Of a stretch of DNA of 64,000 nucleotides, positions 61,001 to 64,000 are shown in pieces; within the stretch, counting starts at the first letter, position 1, and each line of letters opens with the position of its first letter. The stretch covers positions 56,167,979 to 56,231,978 of the forward strand of contig NC_070611.1 in the NCBI RefSeq assembly GCF_027172205.1. The letters are read 5' to 3'. This stretch comes from Podarcis raffonei (Eukaryota; Chordata; Lepidosauria; Squamata; Lacertidae). Below the pieces are notes generated by a model, which ran no database searches, was not told the DNA's origin, and saw nothing but the letters and a program-made list of their open reading frames with translations. The translations under genes and the position numbers were made by a program.

Positions 61001-64000
61001 GAAATGGAAGCAACATGAAGACCATTTCTTTCAGCAAGCTCCCGTTATGACGAGAGATCCCCCACTCACTATTCTGAACAACTTTTTAAAAAATAAAAAA
61101 TGCAAGAGTGCACTATACTAAGAACACACATACAGTTTTGCAGAAATAGATTACTGTACAGGGATTGCCAAATCAGAATTGTAGGGTCACCTTAAATTTA
61201 TGAGGAAAACCTACTTAGGGAACAACAGTTCTTGTGAACATTTTAATCTAAGTGGGTTTTTACTTTTCCACCAAAAAGTGGGAATATATAAATATAATCA
61301 TTGCTGCAATTATTAGGAAAACTATAGTAACCAATGTCATTTCTCTGGCTTCTGGCCCATGTAAATTCTCTGAAGTTTCTCCACCAGGCATCAAGCCCAC
61401 TGCCTCCTCCTGCTCCGTGACAGGAAGATGTCGGAGAAAGTATCTCCAAGCAGGGCATTTGGAAGGTGGGGGCAGAGATGAGGGAAAGCCCCATTGCGTT
61501 ATTGAGGGTCCTTGTGCTATCTTCTGCAAATTTAGCTGAACCCAGGCCACATAGCCCAACTTGGTATTCAGTTATGTGTGTACAGATCAGTGTAATGACC
61601 AGTCCATTCTGTATTCCTGCAGAGTAGTGGGACTGATGTCTTGAAAAGATGCTGATGGACTGGAGATGTCCGACTTCAGTTTTTTTCACCCAATGTCTTT
61701 CCCCCACAGACTTCCGGCCTTTCCACATGGATTGGGCGACAAATGTTATCCCTGAGTAGCCTTCCCTCTTGGGCTGTCAGTCTGTTGGCCTGCGTCCTGG
61801 TCTCCGTAGTAACAGAGTTTGTTAGTAACCCAGCAACTATAACCATCTTCCTTCCTATTTTATGCAGCATGGTGAGTACAGATCAATTTATTATCAATCA
61901 ATCACCTAGTTACAGATATGTCTCAAGGCAACTTGCAGACATGTCTTAAAAACAGCTAAAATGATTTTTAAAGCAGTACAAATGCAACTGAAAATAAGTT
62001 TGAAAACAATACAAAACGAAGACCCTAAAACTTGCCGAAACAAACATATTATTGTAGAGTAATCCTACACATGCGTACCTAAAAGTAAGCGCTCTCAGGT
62101 AAATGGATATAAGATTGCTGCCTGAGTCCTGGAGTCAGCAACGTTTTAGGACCCAGAAACTGTTGTGGACACTACAAAATACCCATTTCACAGAAGAAAA
62201 ATGGATGGTGCTCAACCGCCCCCTCCCAAATAGAAGGCAAAACACCAAGTCCCCTCCCACAAAACAAATAAAACACAGACCAAAAAAAGTAACGTTCTGC
62301 CCCCAACCTAAGGCAACCCCTCCCCCAGGGCAAACAACCAGAACCTGCACCCCCGCCAGCCCAAATTTTAAAAATGAAAGGACAAGGGGACTTGGGTGCA
62401 GTGGTGCCTACAGGTACCACTTTGAAGGCCTTGATCTAATACTCTATCCACTAAGGGATACGGGTGGTGCTGTGGTCTAAACCACTGAACCTCTTGGGCT
62501 TGCCGATCAGAAGGTCGGCAGTTTGAATCCCCATGATGGGGTGAGCCCCCTTTGCTCAGCCCCAGCTCCTGCCAACCTAGCAGGTTGAAAGCACGCCAGT
62601 GCAAGTAGATAAATAGGTACAGCTGCAGCGGTAAGGTAAATGACATTTCTGTGCGCTCTGGTTTCCATTGCGCCAGAATCTGTTTGCTCATGCTGGCCAC
62701 ATGACCCGGAAAGCTGTCTGTGGACAAATGCCGGCTCCCTTGGCCTGAAAGTGAGATGCGCACCGCAACCCCGTAGTTGACTTTGACCGTCCAGGTGTCC
62801 TTTACCTTTTACCTTATTCTATCTACTACCTGACATTGGCTCTGAAAAACAATGGTTTCCTGCGAGGAATAGGTTTTGGTAGTCTACTACTTTCTTTGAC
62901 TACAAATGCTCATATCTCCCCTTTCTCTTTCCAGTCGGAAACCCTACAAATCAACCCTCTGTACACCCTGATCCCTGTCACCATGTGCATCTCTTTTGCG
63001 GTGATGCTGCCAGTGGGCAACCCCCCAAATGCCATTGTCTTCAATTATGGGCACTGCCAGATCAAAGATATGGTAAGTACCAAGAGTGATGCATCCAGAA
63101 TGATCAGTGATCAAATTGGTTAGATAAGGGGCAGTGATAATAATCACTTAACACTGCAACTGTTTTGTTGTAGTGCTTAAATGATGGTTTCCCCCCAAAT
63201 TTGAAACTGGGTAGCATCTATCATTTCAATTGTGAGTTCAGATTGGATGTCAACATTTCTGTGAATTGCACAAGGAGTGTGCTTGAGGAATCTTCAATGG
63301 GGACCAAGGAAGAGCCTCTTACCTCTGTACAATAGGGTAAATAATTTTACACAAGTGCCAAAGGTTTCTGTGCATGCACCCCTTCCATCCTCCATTCAGA
63401 TATTATCTCAGTTCTGTTACATGTGTATGTCGGAACCCACATGCCCATGACCCCAACAGGCACTTCTACGAGAGCAACAAAAACACTAACATAGAGACAG
63501 GCATGTGTTGGTTTAAATGCATGCATACCTTTTACCTTGGGTCTGAGGTTTCCTGAAGTAAGACAAAACTTAAGAGTCAGGTTCTCAGCCAGGTGTTGTG
63601 CAGAATGAGTTACCTGGCTATGGCACAAAGGCAAAACCAAGAGAATTACCCTGCCCCATTATCAGCAGATTCATCAATGAAGTTGATAGCACAATTTACA
63701 AGCAGACTGGATCAGATGGCGAAGGGCCAAAGGAAGGTGTGGTTGTGGATGCGCTTGTGTTAAAATGTGGAAAACAACCACAGTACAAAAGAGATTTCTC
63801 ACCTGCTCTAGGATGAACTGAAATCTCACCACCCCTTGCTAATGTTGAGGATTTTGTCCAGACCATTTTAGAAAAATGATTAATCTCATAATTTCATTGA
63901 AGGCATGTCTACCTGTACCCCTTGCTACCTTGAGAGAAGTCCTACCTTAACTGATGACAATTAATGTGGTCTGTTTCCCTTGTTTTTTTCATTCATAGAT
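28069..64000 (+). CDS. SLC13A4: SLC13A4, sodium-coupled sulfate transporter NaS2 (15 complete coding exons plus the edge of the last)
   Basis: Fifteen exons join in frame to 588 codons; the human protein is about 626 aa and its last exon supplies the missing part. NaS2 imports sulfate with Na+ across the plasma membrane and belongs to the DASS/SLC13 family. The exons show the family's paired substrate/Na+ motifs: SNT at residues 139-141 in WLSNTSTTAMVMPI, and SNP at 527-529 in VSNPATITIFLPI. GTSTNL (291-296) and the C-terminal signature MLPVGNPPNAIV (566-577) are also present. Residues 185-268, around the cytoplasmic loop, diverge most from the human sequence as I recall it. SLC13A4 fits better than SLC13A1/2/3/5 because exon 1 (33 aa), the poly-lysine loop SKKKKTRREEMSEKRIQEEY and FGKK match it, and FAM180A lies upstream as in human. 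Confidence 0.95.
28212..28441 (+). mobile_element. MIR/CORE-type SINE
   Basis: tRNA-like head (GGTATAGTAGTTAGAGTGCT), CORE-like middle (GCCATGAAACTCACTGGGTG, then CAGGGTTGTGTTGAGGATAA) and an L2-like end (CACCTTGAGCTCCTTGTAGG, then GATAAATAAATTAA). Confidence 0.8.
28645..28800 (-). mobile_element. LINE 3' tail (CR1/L2 group)
   Basis: TGATTATTTATTTCATTGAG then CTTCTCAAAGCAACTTTGC, a diverged reversed LINE end of the type common in this window. Confidence 0.45.
28861..29133 (-). mobile_element. CR1 LINE 3' fragment
   Basis: It begins CATAGAAATGTAAAGTTGGA and continues with CAAGCTTTGTTTAAAATC, ATTCTTCCTAATGTTTAGTC and CAGCCCTTCAGATATTTGAA, the classical CR1 3' end reversed. Confidence 0.85.
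29205..29327. mobile_element. hAT-like palindromic MITE
   Basis: The left arm CAGGCTTTCTCAGCCTTGG and right arm CCAAGGTTGAGAAAGGCTG are inverted, and the inner arms (CCCCAGATGTTGTTGGACTA and its complement) are nearly perfect, so the whole element folds into one hairpin. No duplicated 8-mer is evident here. Confidence 0.75.
29328..30820. other. SLC13A4 intron 1: possible conserved noncoding stretch and a hAT fragment
   Basis: 29690-30130 is free of repeat signatures and rich in AATTA/TTAAT and CAAATT motifs (for example TTTGATTAATTTG, GTTTAATTAATGG), a candidate enhancer. About 30225-30350 resembles the AT-rich family. About 30367-30680 resembles the hAT-like element at 4741 (CAAACCCTTTTCAGCTCAAG, then GTGAGTGGTAGGTGGGGCCA). 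Confidence 0.4.
30824..31330 (-). mobile_element. L2-like LINE 3' region
   Basis: About 500 bases run from a tail-like TATTTATTTCATGGAAACAT to CCAGCAGCAGACTGGCAACC and AGTGCAGGTTTCTGGGCTGA, the reversed 3' part of an L2-type LINE. It is the longest L2-like copy in the window; no frame is preserved. Confidence 0.55.
31331..33057. other. SLC13A4 intron 1, mostly unrecognised
   Basis: An AT-rich family member (about 32090-32200 and 32320-32375) is split by a reversed LINE tail (about 32205-32320, TTATTATTTATTAAATTTCA). The rest holds no gene or bounded element that I recognise. Confidence 0.4.
33058..33177. repeat. Repeat family D fragment
   Basis: AAATCCAGGACAAAGCACC, ACCTTTCAGAAATCCCC and CCCAGACCTATGGCAGCCCT match 21800-21835 and 22234-22312 in order. 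Confidence 0.5.
33178..33554 (-). mobile_element. Sauria SINE with a perfect 11-bp target duplication
   Basis: AGGATAGTAGG occurs at 33167-33177 and 33555-33565. The insert begins ATGGTAAAGGTAAAGGTAAA and ends at the tRNA-like head near GCGCCACCCACG. It belongs to the same subfamily as the copy at 22727. Confidence 0.95.
33985..34410 (+). mobile_element. L2-like LINE 3' region
   Basis: CATTCAGGACTTCAAGGATC, then GGCCTTCTCAGTGGTAGC and CTTGTGGAATGCTCTCCCTG, ending in a short (AAT)n near 34400. The same ordered blocks occur at 36990 and 57640. Confidence 0.55.
34411..35227. other. SLC13A4 intron 1, nothing recognised
   Basis: No gene or bounded element is seen. Confidence 0.4.
35228..35440 (+). 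repeat. Repeat family C
   Basis: TTTAAAAGAGGATTAGACAA, ATTCATGGAGGATAA, GAATACCAGTTGCTGGAAAT and CCACTGTGAGAACAGAATGC, then CTAGATGGGCCA, in the order of 14149-14408. A hAT-like fragment follows (about 35440-35515). Confidence 0.65.
36121..36226 (+). mobile_element. LINE 3' end with an (ATT)n microsatellite
   Basis: TAAGCTCCCCAGAGTGAATG and GGGGAAACCCAGCCAAATGG lead into a 42-base ATT run (36184-36225). Confidence 0.7.
36227..37340. other. SLC13A4 intron 1
   Basis: A tRNA-SINE tail fragment lies at about 36370-36470 (GTGGACTAGATGGACAAATA). An L2-like LINE 3' region (+) occupies about 36990-37330 (GGAGGGTCTTCTCAGCAATA, then TGACCCACCCTGAAGTCCG). No gene. Confidence 0.45.
37341..37476. mobile_element. 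hAT-like palindromic MITE
   Basis: CAGTGATGGCCAAACTTGGC and its near-inverse GCATGCTTGGCCATCACTG-type end enclose inverted CCAGCTGTTTTGGGACTA arms. The flanks CACCTAAT and ACCTAAAT are compatible with a decayed 8-bp duplication. Confidence 0.75.
37791..38041. mobile_element. Tigger-like MITE
   Basis: CAGTGGTGCCTTGGTAGTCG and inverse end GAGAACCAAGGTACCATTG, flanked by TA (37789-37790, 38042-38043). It lies about 180 bases upstream of SLC13A4 exon 2. Confidence 0.8.
38219..38347 (+). CDS. SLC13A4: SLC13A4 coding exon 2
   Basis: It encodes residues 34-76, EASCGYVLIVTAVYWVSEAV then PLGAAALVPAFLYP, a membrane segment and the family's conserved VPLGAAALVP loop. Acceptor TTCTTTCAG, donor GAG|gtcaga, phase 0. 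Confidence 0.95.
38348..39409. other. SLC13A4: SLC13A4 intron 2, first part
   Basis: No bounded element or gene is recognised. Confidence 0.4.
39410..39589. mobile_element. 180-bp MITE with GGCTG...CAGCC ends
   Basis: GGCTGGATCTACAC and TAGTGTGTACGCAGCC are roughly inverted, and inner segments (AGCACATTTAAAGCACATGG, CCCAGGATTCTTGGG) pair with each other. A sister copy of nearly the same length lies at 43049-43226. Confidence 0.65.
39840..39891. repeat. Perfect 26-bp tandem duplication
   Basis: Two identical, adjacent 26-base units (AGAGAGAATTCC...CGGGGGCT) at 39840-39865 and 39866-39891. Confidence 0.95.
40050..40165 (-). repeat. Unclassified AT-rich repeat (partial)
   Basis: GATTTTAAGACTGGAAGAAT then GAGAAATTGAAAGATACC match the copies at 8850 and 56450. 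Confidence 0.45.
40384..40520 (+). CDS. SLC13A4: SLC13A4 coding exon 3
   Basis: It encodes residues 77-121 plus two bases of codon 122 (VAAEYIKNTTLLLMGVICVA, then VEKWNLHKRIALRMVMMAGA). Acceptor TTTTCTGCAG, donor AT|gtgagt. Confidence 0.95.
40563..40637. repeat. LTR-end-like fragment
   Basis: The 75 bases bounded by TGTCACGGGCC and GGCCCATGACA match the right end of the LTR-like fossil at 50613-51152 (CAGCAGGTGAAG...CTCCTGGCCCATGACA). It is a short remnant only. Confidence 0.4.
40930..41003 (+). mobile_element. LINE 3' tip with (AAT)n
   Basis: TGACTGGGGCAACCCAGCCA then GTTGGGGAGGG and a short AAT run. Confidence 0.55.
41492..41673 (+). CDS. SLC13A4: SLC13A4 coding exon 4
   Basis: It completes M122 and encodes residues to 182, including MWLSNTSTTAMVMPIVEAVL with the first SNT motif (139-141), one half of the Na+/sulfate site. 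The acidic tail VNAEDDREMNG starts the variable loop. Acceptor TTCTCTAG, donor ATAG|gtacat. Confidence 0.96.
41700..42190 (-). mobile_element. L2-like LINE 3' region split by a SINE tail
   Basis: Reversed LINE blocks at 41700-41835 (TCATTTATTTATAAGCATTT) and 41981-42190 (AAGTCTTTATAAGATGTCTG) flank the 3' half of the tRNA-Ala-like SINE (41836-41980, TGGACCAATGGTCTGACTCA). Confidence 0.5.
42493..42547 (+). CDS. SLC13A4: SLC13A4 coding exon 5
   Basis: A 55-base exon encoding GLGEKRGQTSLELFFINE (residue 183 onward), matching the human LELIFVNEE block. Acceptor TGCTACAG, donor GA|gtaaga. Confidence 0.93.
42870..43035 (+). mobile_element. LINE 3' end with an (ATT)n microsatellite
   Basis: TTGTATTGTAAACCACCCTG and GGTGGTATAGACATTGAA run into a roughly 46-base ATT array (42988-43033). 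Confidence 0.65.
43049..43226. mobile_element. 178-bp MITE, sister of 39410-39589
   Basis: GGCTGTGTACACACTATAC and its inverse TATAGTGTGGATGCAGCC form the termini; AAGCACATTCAAAGCACA recurs inside. Confidence 0.7.
43227..44292. other. SLC13A4: SLC13A4 intron 5, remainder
   Basis: Nothing recognised apart from a faint MITE fragment at 43880-43950 (TTCAAAGAACCCTGGGAACT). Confidence 0.4.
44293..44332 (+). CDS. SLC13A4: SLC13A4 coding exon 6
   Basis: A 40-base exon encoding (D)ATTADFSSLMHSK, residues 202-214, aligned to human NADLTTLMHNE. Acceptor T8-GCAG, donor AAG|gtatat, phase 0 exit. Confidence 0.9.
44333..46040. other. SLC13A4: SLC13A4 intron 6, first part
   Basis: A degenerate tRNA-SINE fragment lies at about 44540-44660 (CTTGGCATTCAAAAGCTCCC). 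The rest is unrecognised. Confidence 0.4.
46041..46253. mobile_element. GC-rich hAT MITE with a perfect 8-bp target duplication
   Basis: AATTGCAC occurs at 46033-46040 and 46254-46261. The 213-base insert starts CAGTGGCGAAGC and ends CCTCTGCCAGTG. It is very GC-rich and lacks stops by composition in several frames, which explains the overlapping spurious frames here. Confidence 0.85.
46389..46466 (+). CDS. SLC13A4: SLC13A4 coding exon 7
   Basis: It encodes 26 residues (215-240) of the variable cytoplasmic loop, NMNGVHMIANTIGTVSSKTN then GQHLPQ; NMNGV aligns to human NLNGV. Acceptor ATATATAG has a poor pyrimidine tract. Donor CAG|gtaaga. Confidence 0.88.
47097..47260 (-). mobile_element. LINE 3' tail (CR1/L2 group)
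   Basis: TATTATTATTTATTAAAGTG then CTTGCCCAAGGCAACCCAAA, a reversed LINE end. Confidence 0.55.
47261..48299. other. SLC13A4: SLC13A4 intron 7, nothing recognised
   Basis: No gene or bounded element is seen. Confidence 0.4.
48300..48392 (-). mobile_element. LINE 3' tail abutting the exon 8 acceptor
   Basis: ATTTACACCCTGCTTTTCAC then TCTCAAAGCAGCTTACAACA is the reversed LINE end. It stops about 26 bases before exon 8. Confidence 0.55.
48419..48609 (+). CDS. SLC13A4: SLC13A4 coding exon 8
   Basis: It encodes residues 241-303 plus two bases. The first half (AQILVLPPQPQSLDL) is divergent loop; from KHDQMVCKCLSLSISYAATI it is strongly conserved, including GGLTTIIGTSTNLIFLEYF with the family's GTSTNL motif (291-296). 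Acceptor TTTCTTTACAG, donor AA|gtgagt. Confidence 0.96.
48610..49975. other. SLC13A4: SLC13A4 intron 8, first part
   Basis: About 49400-49600 lacks repeat signatures and is AT-rich with TTAATG and AAATTATGTTAAC motifs, a weak enhancer candidate. A degenerate tRNA-SINE fragment lies at about 49780-49900. Confidence 0.35.
49976..50121 (-). mobile_element. tRNA-Ile(AAT)-headed SINE with a CR1-like tail
   Basis: The reverse complement carries A box TAGCTCAGTTGGTTAGAG, the anticodon-loop segment GTGCTAATAGCACC, B box GGTTTGATCC, then a short body and the CR1-type end TCCAACTCTACAATTTTATT. The head closely follows vertebrate tRNA-Ile(AAT). A truncated relative lies at 51533-51640. Confidence 0.8.
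50277..50396 (+). CDS. SLC13A4: SLC13A4 coding exon 9
   Basis: It completes N304 and encodes HYPNAEVVNFGTWFLLSLPI then SLIMLVLTWFWMHWLFLGC, a membrane segment. Acceptor TTCCTTACAG, donor AA|gtaagt. Confidence 0.96.
50613..51152. mobile_element. Solo-LTR-like fossil containing a hAT MITE
   Basis: It has TG...CA ends with a short inverted TGTC/GACA, sits inside family C, and is flanked by GCCAC and ACCAC (4 of 5 match). Without the hAT insertion it is about 395 bp. The family is not identified; it is an old, non-coding remnant. A fragment of its right end recurs at 40563. Confidence 0.5.
50767..50904. mobile_element. hAT MITE with a perfect 8-bp target duplication
   Basis: ATGTAGTC occurs at 50759-50766 and 50905-50912. 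The insert begins CAGTGGTTTTCAACCTG and ends GTTGAGAAAGGCTG, with inner arms CCAGATGTTGTTGGACTACA and its complement. This bounded copy defines the palindromic family seen at 29205. Confidence 0.9.
51533..51640 (-). mobile_element. CR1-tailed SINE fragment
   Basis: CATAGAATTGTAGAGTTGGA, CTCCAACCCCTGCAATTCAG and GGGGCTCATGACCCTGA match the tail and body side of a tRNA-headed SINE like 49976; the head is missing. Confidence 0.55.
51641..52384. other. SLC13A4: SLC13A4 intron 9, nothing recognised
   Basis: No gene or bounded element is seen. Confidence 0.4.
52385..52740 (-). repeat. Unclassified AT-rich interspersed repeat, near-complete copy
   Basis: It runs from TTCAGTTCACATTTGAATGT through TACAGTTCTCCGGTCAGG, AAAAATGCATATGC and TTGCAAACTCATGTGGAAAA to TGACAGATTCGCTCCTTCC, the reverse of 25525-25862. 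Confidence 0.6.
53068..53411 (+). mobile_element. Sauria SINE with a 10-bp target duplication
   Basis: CTATTGCACC occurs at 53058-53067 and 53412-53421. The head is GGGTGGCGCCATGGGTTAAA, box B GGTTCGAATCC (about 53133-53143), terminus CCCTTTACCTTA. Confidence 0.94.
53430..53700 (+). repeat. Repeat family C
   Basis: ATGGCCACCAACTTGGGTG, AAAAAAGGATTAGACAAATT, CATGGAGGATAAGGCTATTG and CACTGTGAGAACAGGATGCT in the order of the other copies. Confidence 0.65.
53701..55854. other. SLC13A4: SLC13A4 intron 9, last part
   Basis: hAT-like fragments at about 54165-54285, 54815-54940, 54995-55195 and 55555-55622 share the GACTACAACTCCCATCAT-type core. No gene is seen. Confidence 0.45.
55855..55956 (+). 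CDS. SLC13A4: SLC13A4 coding exon 10
   Basis: It encodes (N)FKETCSLSKKKKTRREEMS then EKRIQEEYEKLGNI, the basic cytoplasmic loop typical of NaS2. Acceptor TTATTTTCAG, donor AG|gtaaaa. Confidence 0.95.
55963..56430 (-). mobile_element. CR1 LINE 3' fragment split by a tRNA-SINE
   Basis: AATCATAGAGTCATAGCTTT through CAAACAGCTCCTATCAGTAG (55963-56160) continues after the SINE with GTCCTTTAAATATTTGAAGA (56360-56430). It starts only 6 bases after exon 10. Confidence 0.7.
56162..56359 (+). mobile_element. tRNA-Ala-like SINE
   Basis: The head GGGCTGTAGCTCAGTGGTAG, the segment CTGCTTTGCATTCAG and B box GGTTCAATCCC follow tRNA-Ala(TGC); the body ends in CCAATGGTCTGGCTAGGTAT. Imperfect stems and the attached body mark it as a SINE, not a tRNA gene. 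Confidence 0.8.
56450..56845 (-). repeat. Unclassified AT-rich interspersed repeat, near-complete copy
   Basis: GTACAGTTCTCCAGCC, AAAAATGCATTATATTAGGG, then AACTAATGTGGAGAATTTAA and GGGAAAATGAGAAACTGAGA match 52385-52740 in order and orientation. Confidence 0.6.
56992..57093 (+). CDS. SLC13A4: SLC13A4 coding exon 11
   Basis: It encodes (S)YPEWVTAFFFILMTLLWF then TREPGFVPGWSSFFG, a membrane segment and conserved TREPGF turn. Acceptor TTCCTTTCTAG, donor AA|gtaagt. Confidence 0.96.
57640..57905 (+). mobile_element. L2-like LINE 3' region
   Basis: GATGGCATCTTCTGCGGCTG, CTGTGGAATTCCCTCCCCAC and GAAGACACATCTCTTTGTCA follow the block order of 33985-34410. Confidence 0.55.
58116..58213 (+). CDS. 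SLC13A4: SLC13A4 coding exon 12
   Basis: It encodes (K)KGYRTDATVSVFLGFLLF then LIPAKKPCFGKKRK, a membrane segment and basic tail. Acceptor TTCCCTAG, donor AAAG|gtatga. Confidence 0.96.
58495..58943 (-). mobile_element. Solo LTR fossil with a 5-bp target duplication
   Basis: CTGGC flanks both sides (58490-58494, 58944-58948). The 449-bp unit has inverted TGTCAG/CTGACA ends. On the minus strand it carries a TATA-like element, an AATAAA signal and a short downstream part, the standard LTR layout. The internal region is absent, so it is a solo LTR, probably endogenous-retrovirus-like; a frame inside it is not a host gene. Confidence 0.85.
58965..59068. mobile_element. hAT-like palindromic MITE fragment
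   Basis: TTGGGACTACAACTCCCATC and the inverse GGGAGTTGTAGTCCAAAACG enclose a short spacer. Confidence 0.6.
59069..59772. other. SLC13A4: SLC13A4 intron 12, last part
   Basis: Nothing recognised except short G and T runs. Confidence 0.4.
59773..59903 (+). CDS. SLC13A4: SLC13A4 coding exon 13
   Basis: It completes G445 and encodes DVPNSTNVNAGEPIITWKDF then EKTMPWEIVVLVGGGYALAA and GCK (to residue 488). EPIITWKDF and PWEIVVLVGGGYALA are SLC13 hallmarks. Acceptor TTTGATGCAG, donor AAG|gtaaca. Confidence 0.96.
60117..60414 (+). mobile_element. Solo LTR fossil with a 5-bp target duplication
   Basis: TCTAC flanks both sides (60112-60116, 60415-60419). The 298-bp unit runs from TGTTATGTAC to GAGTATATTTCA, with several ATTGG (inverted CCAAT) boxes, TATATAAAG near 60316 and AATAAA at 60372-60377. 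No internal region remains. It is endogenous-retrovirus-like and relatively well kept. Confidence 0.85.
60820..60930 (-). mobile_element. LINE 3' tail (CR1/L2 group)
   Basis: ATTTTATTCATTAGATTTAT then ATACCACCCATCATACGATC and GGGCGATTCACAGAATAAAA, a reversed LINE end. Confidence 0.6.
60931..61709. other. SLC13A4: SLC13A4 intron 13, last part
   Basis: No gene or bounded element is seen before the acceptor TTTCCCCCACAG. Confidence 0.4.
61710..61871 (+). CDS. SLC13A4: SLC13A4 coding exon 14
   Basis: It encodes residues 489-542: TSGLSTWIGRQMLSLSSLPS, then VTEFVSNPATITIFLPILC with the second family motif SNP (527-529), the partner of the SNT site in exon 4. Donor ATG|gtgagt. Confidence 0.97.
61885..62030 (-). 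mobile_element. LINE 3' tail next to the exon 14 donor
   Basis: TTTATTATCAATCAATCACC then TCTCAAGGCAACTTGCAGAC is the reversed LINE end, beginning about 15 bases after exon 14. Confidence 0.45.
62454..62817 (+). mobile_element. Sauria SINE, diverged
   Basis: Head GGGTGGTGCTGTGGTCTAAA, B box GTTTGAATCC and a TTTACCTTTTACCTTA end. The flanks CTCTATCCACTA and TTCTATCTACTA agree except for two bases. It is the most diverged Sauria copy in the window. Confidence 0.88.
62935..63072 (+). CDS. SLC13A4: SLC13A4 coding exon 15
   Basis: It encodes residues 543-588, SETLQINPLYTLIPVTMCIS then FAVMLPVGNPPNAIVFNYGH, the C-terminal SLC13 signature region (MLPVGNPPNAIV). Acceptor TCTCTTTCCAG, donor ATG|gtaagt. 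Confidence 0.97.
63073..63998 (+). other. SLC13A4: SLC13A4 intron 15
   Basis: No repeat or gene is recognised. It ends in the pyrimidine-rich acceptor CTTGTTTTTTTCATTCATAG (63979-63998). Confidence 0.6.
63999..64000 (+). CDS. SLC13A4: SLC13A4 exon 16, first two bases (window edge)
   Basis: The window ends two bases after a good acceptor, where the final coding exon is expected in phase 0. An AT start suits an Ile or Met codon in place of the human Val, but the exon itself is outside the window. Confidence 0.5.

Overview
The window is vertebrate nuclear DNA, almost certainly from a squamate reptile (a lizard). Two host genes read left to right on the + strand. The spaces between and inside them are packed with squamate-type repeats: a BovB (RTE) LINE, six Sauria SINE copies, L1, CR1 and L2-like LINEs, tRNA-headed SINEs, and hAT and Tigger-like MITEs. 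I cannot name the species from the sequence alone.

The first gene is FAM180A, a small secreted protein of unknown function. It has three coding exons at 2514-2589, 15269-15369 and 17030-17386, predicting 177 aa with a signal peptide. The second is SLC13A4, the sodium-coupled sulfate transporter NaS2. Fifteen coding exons from 28069 to 63072 give 588 codons that stay in frame across every junction. The window stops just where the last exon should begin: a strong acceptor ends at 63998. Human chromosome 7q33 carries the same pair in the same relative orientation, so this is conserved synteny. I see no sign that the two genes act together.

Layout: 1-1485, 3' end of an L1 with its ORF2 C-terminus still open; 2286-17386, FAM180A with a TATA-like promoter, a 12.7 kb intron 1 and a 1.7 kb intron 2; 17387-28068, intergenic, with a nested Tigger-like pair, a truncated L1, Sauria SINEs, a BovB insertion and a three-deep nest at 26110-26986; 28069-64000, SLC13A4, whose 10 kb intron 1 and 5.5 kb intron 9 hold most of its repeats and two well-bounded solo LTR fossils in introns 12 and 13.

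Many insertions can be bounded exactly from perfect target-site duplications visible in the sequence (L1 8, 16 and 17 bp; BovB 11 bp; Sauria SINE 10-11 bp; hAT 8 bp; LTR 5 bp). I found no bacterial-type system, CRISPR array, rRNA or functional tRNA gene. The most unusual material is several interspersed repeat families I cannot classify, a tRNA-Ile-headed SINE with a CR1-like tail, and a MITE carrying a perfect 25-bp internal hairpin.
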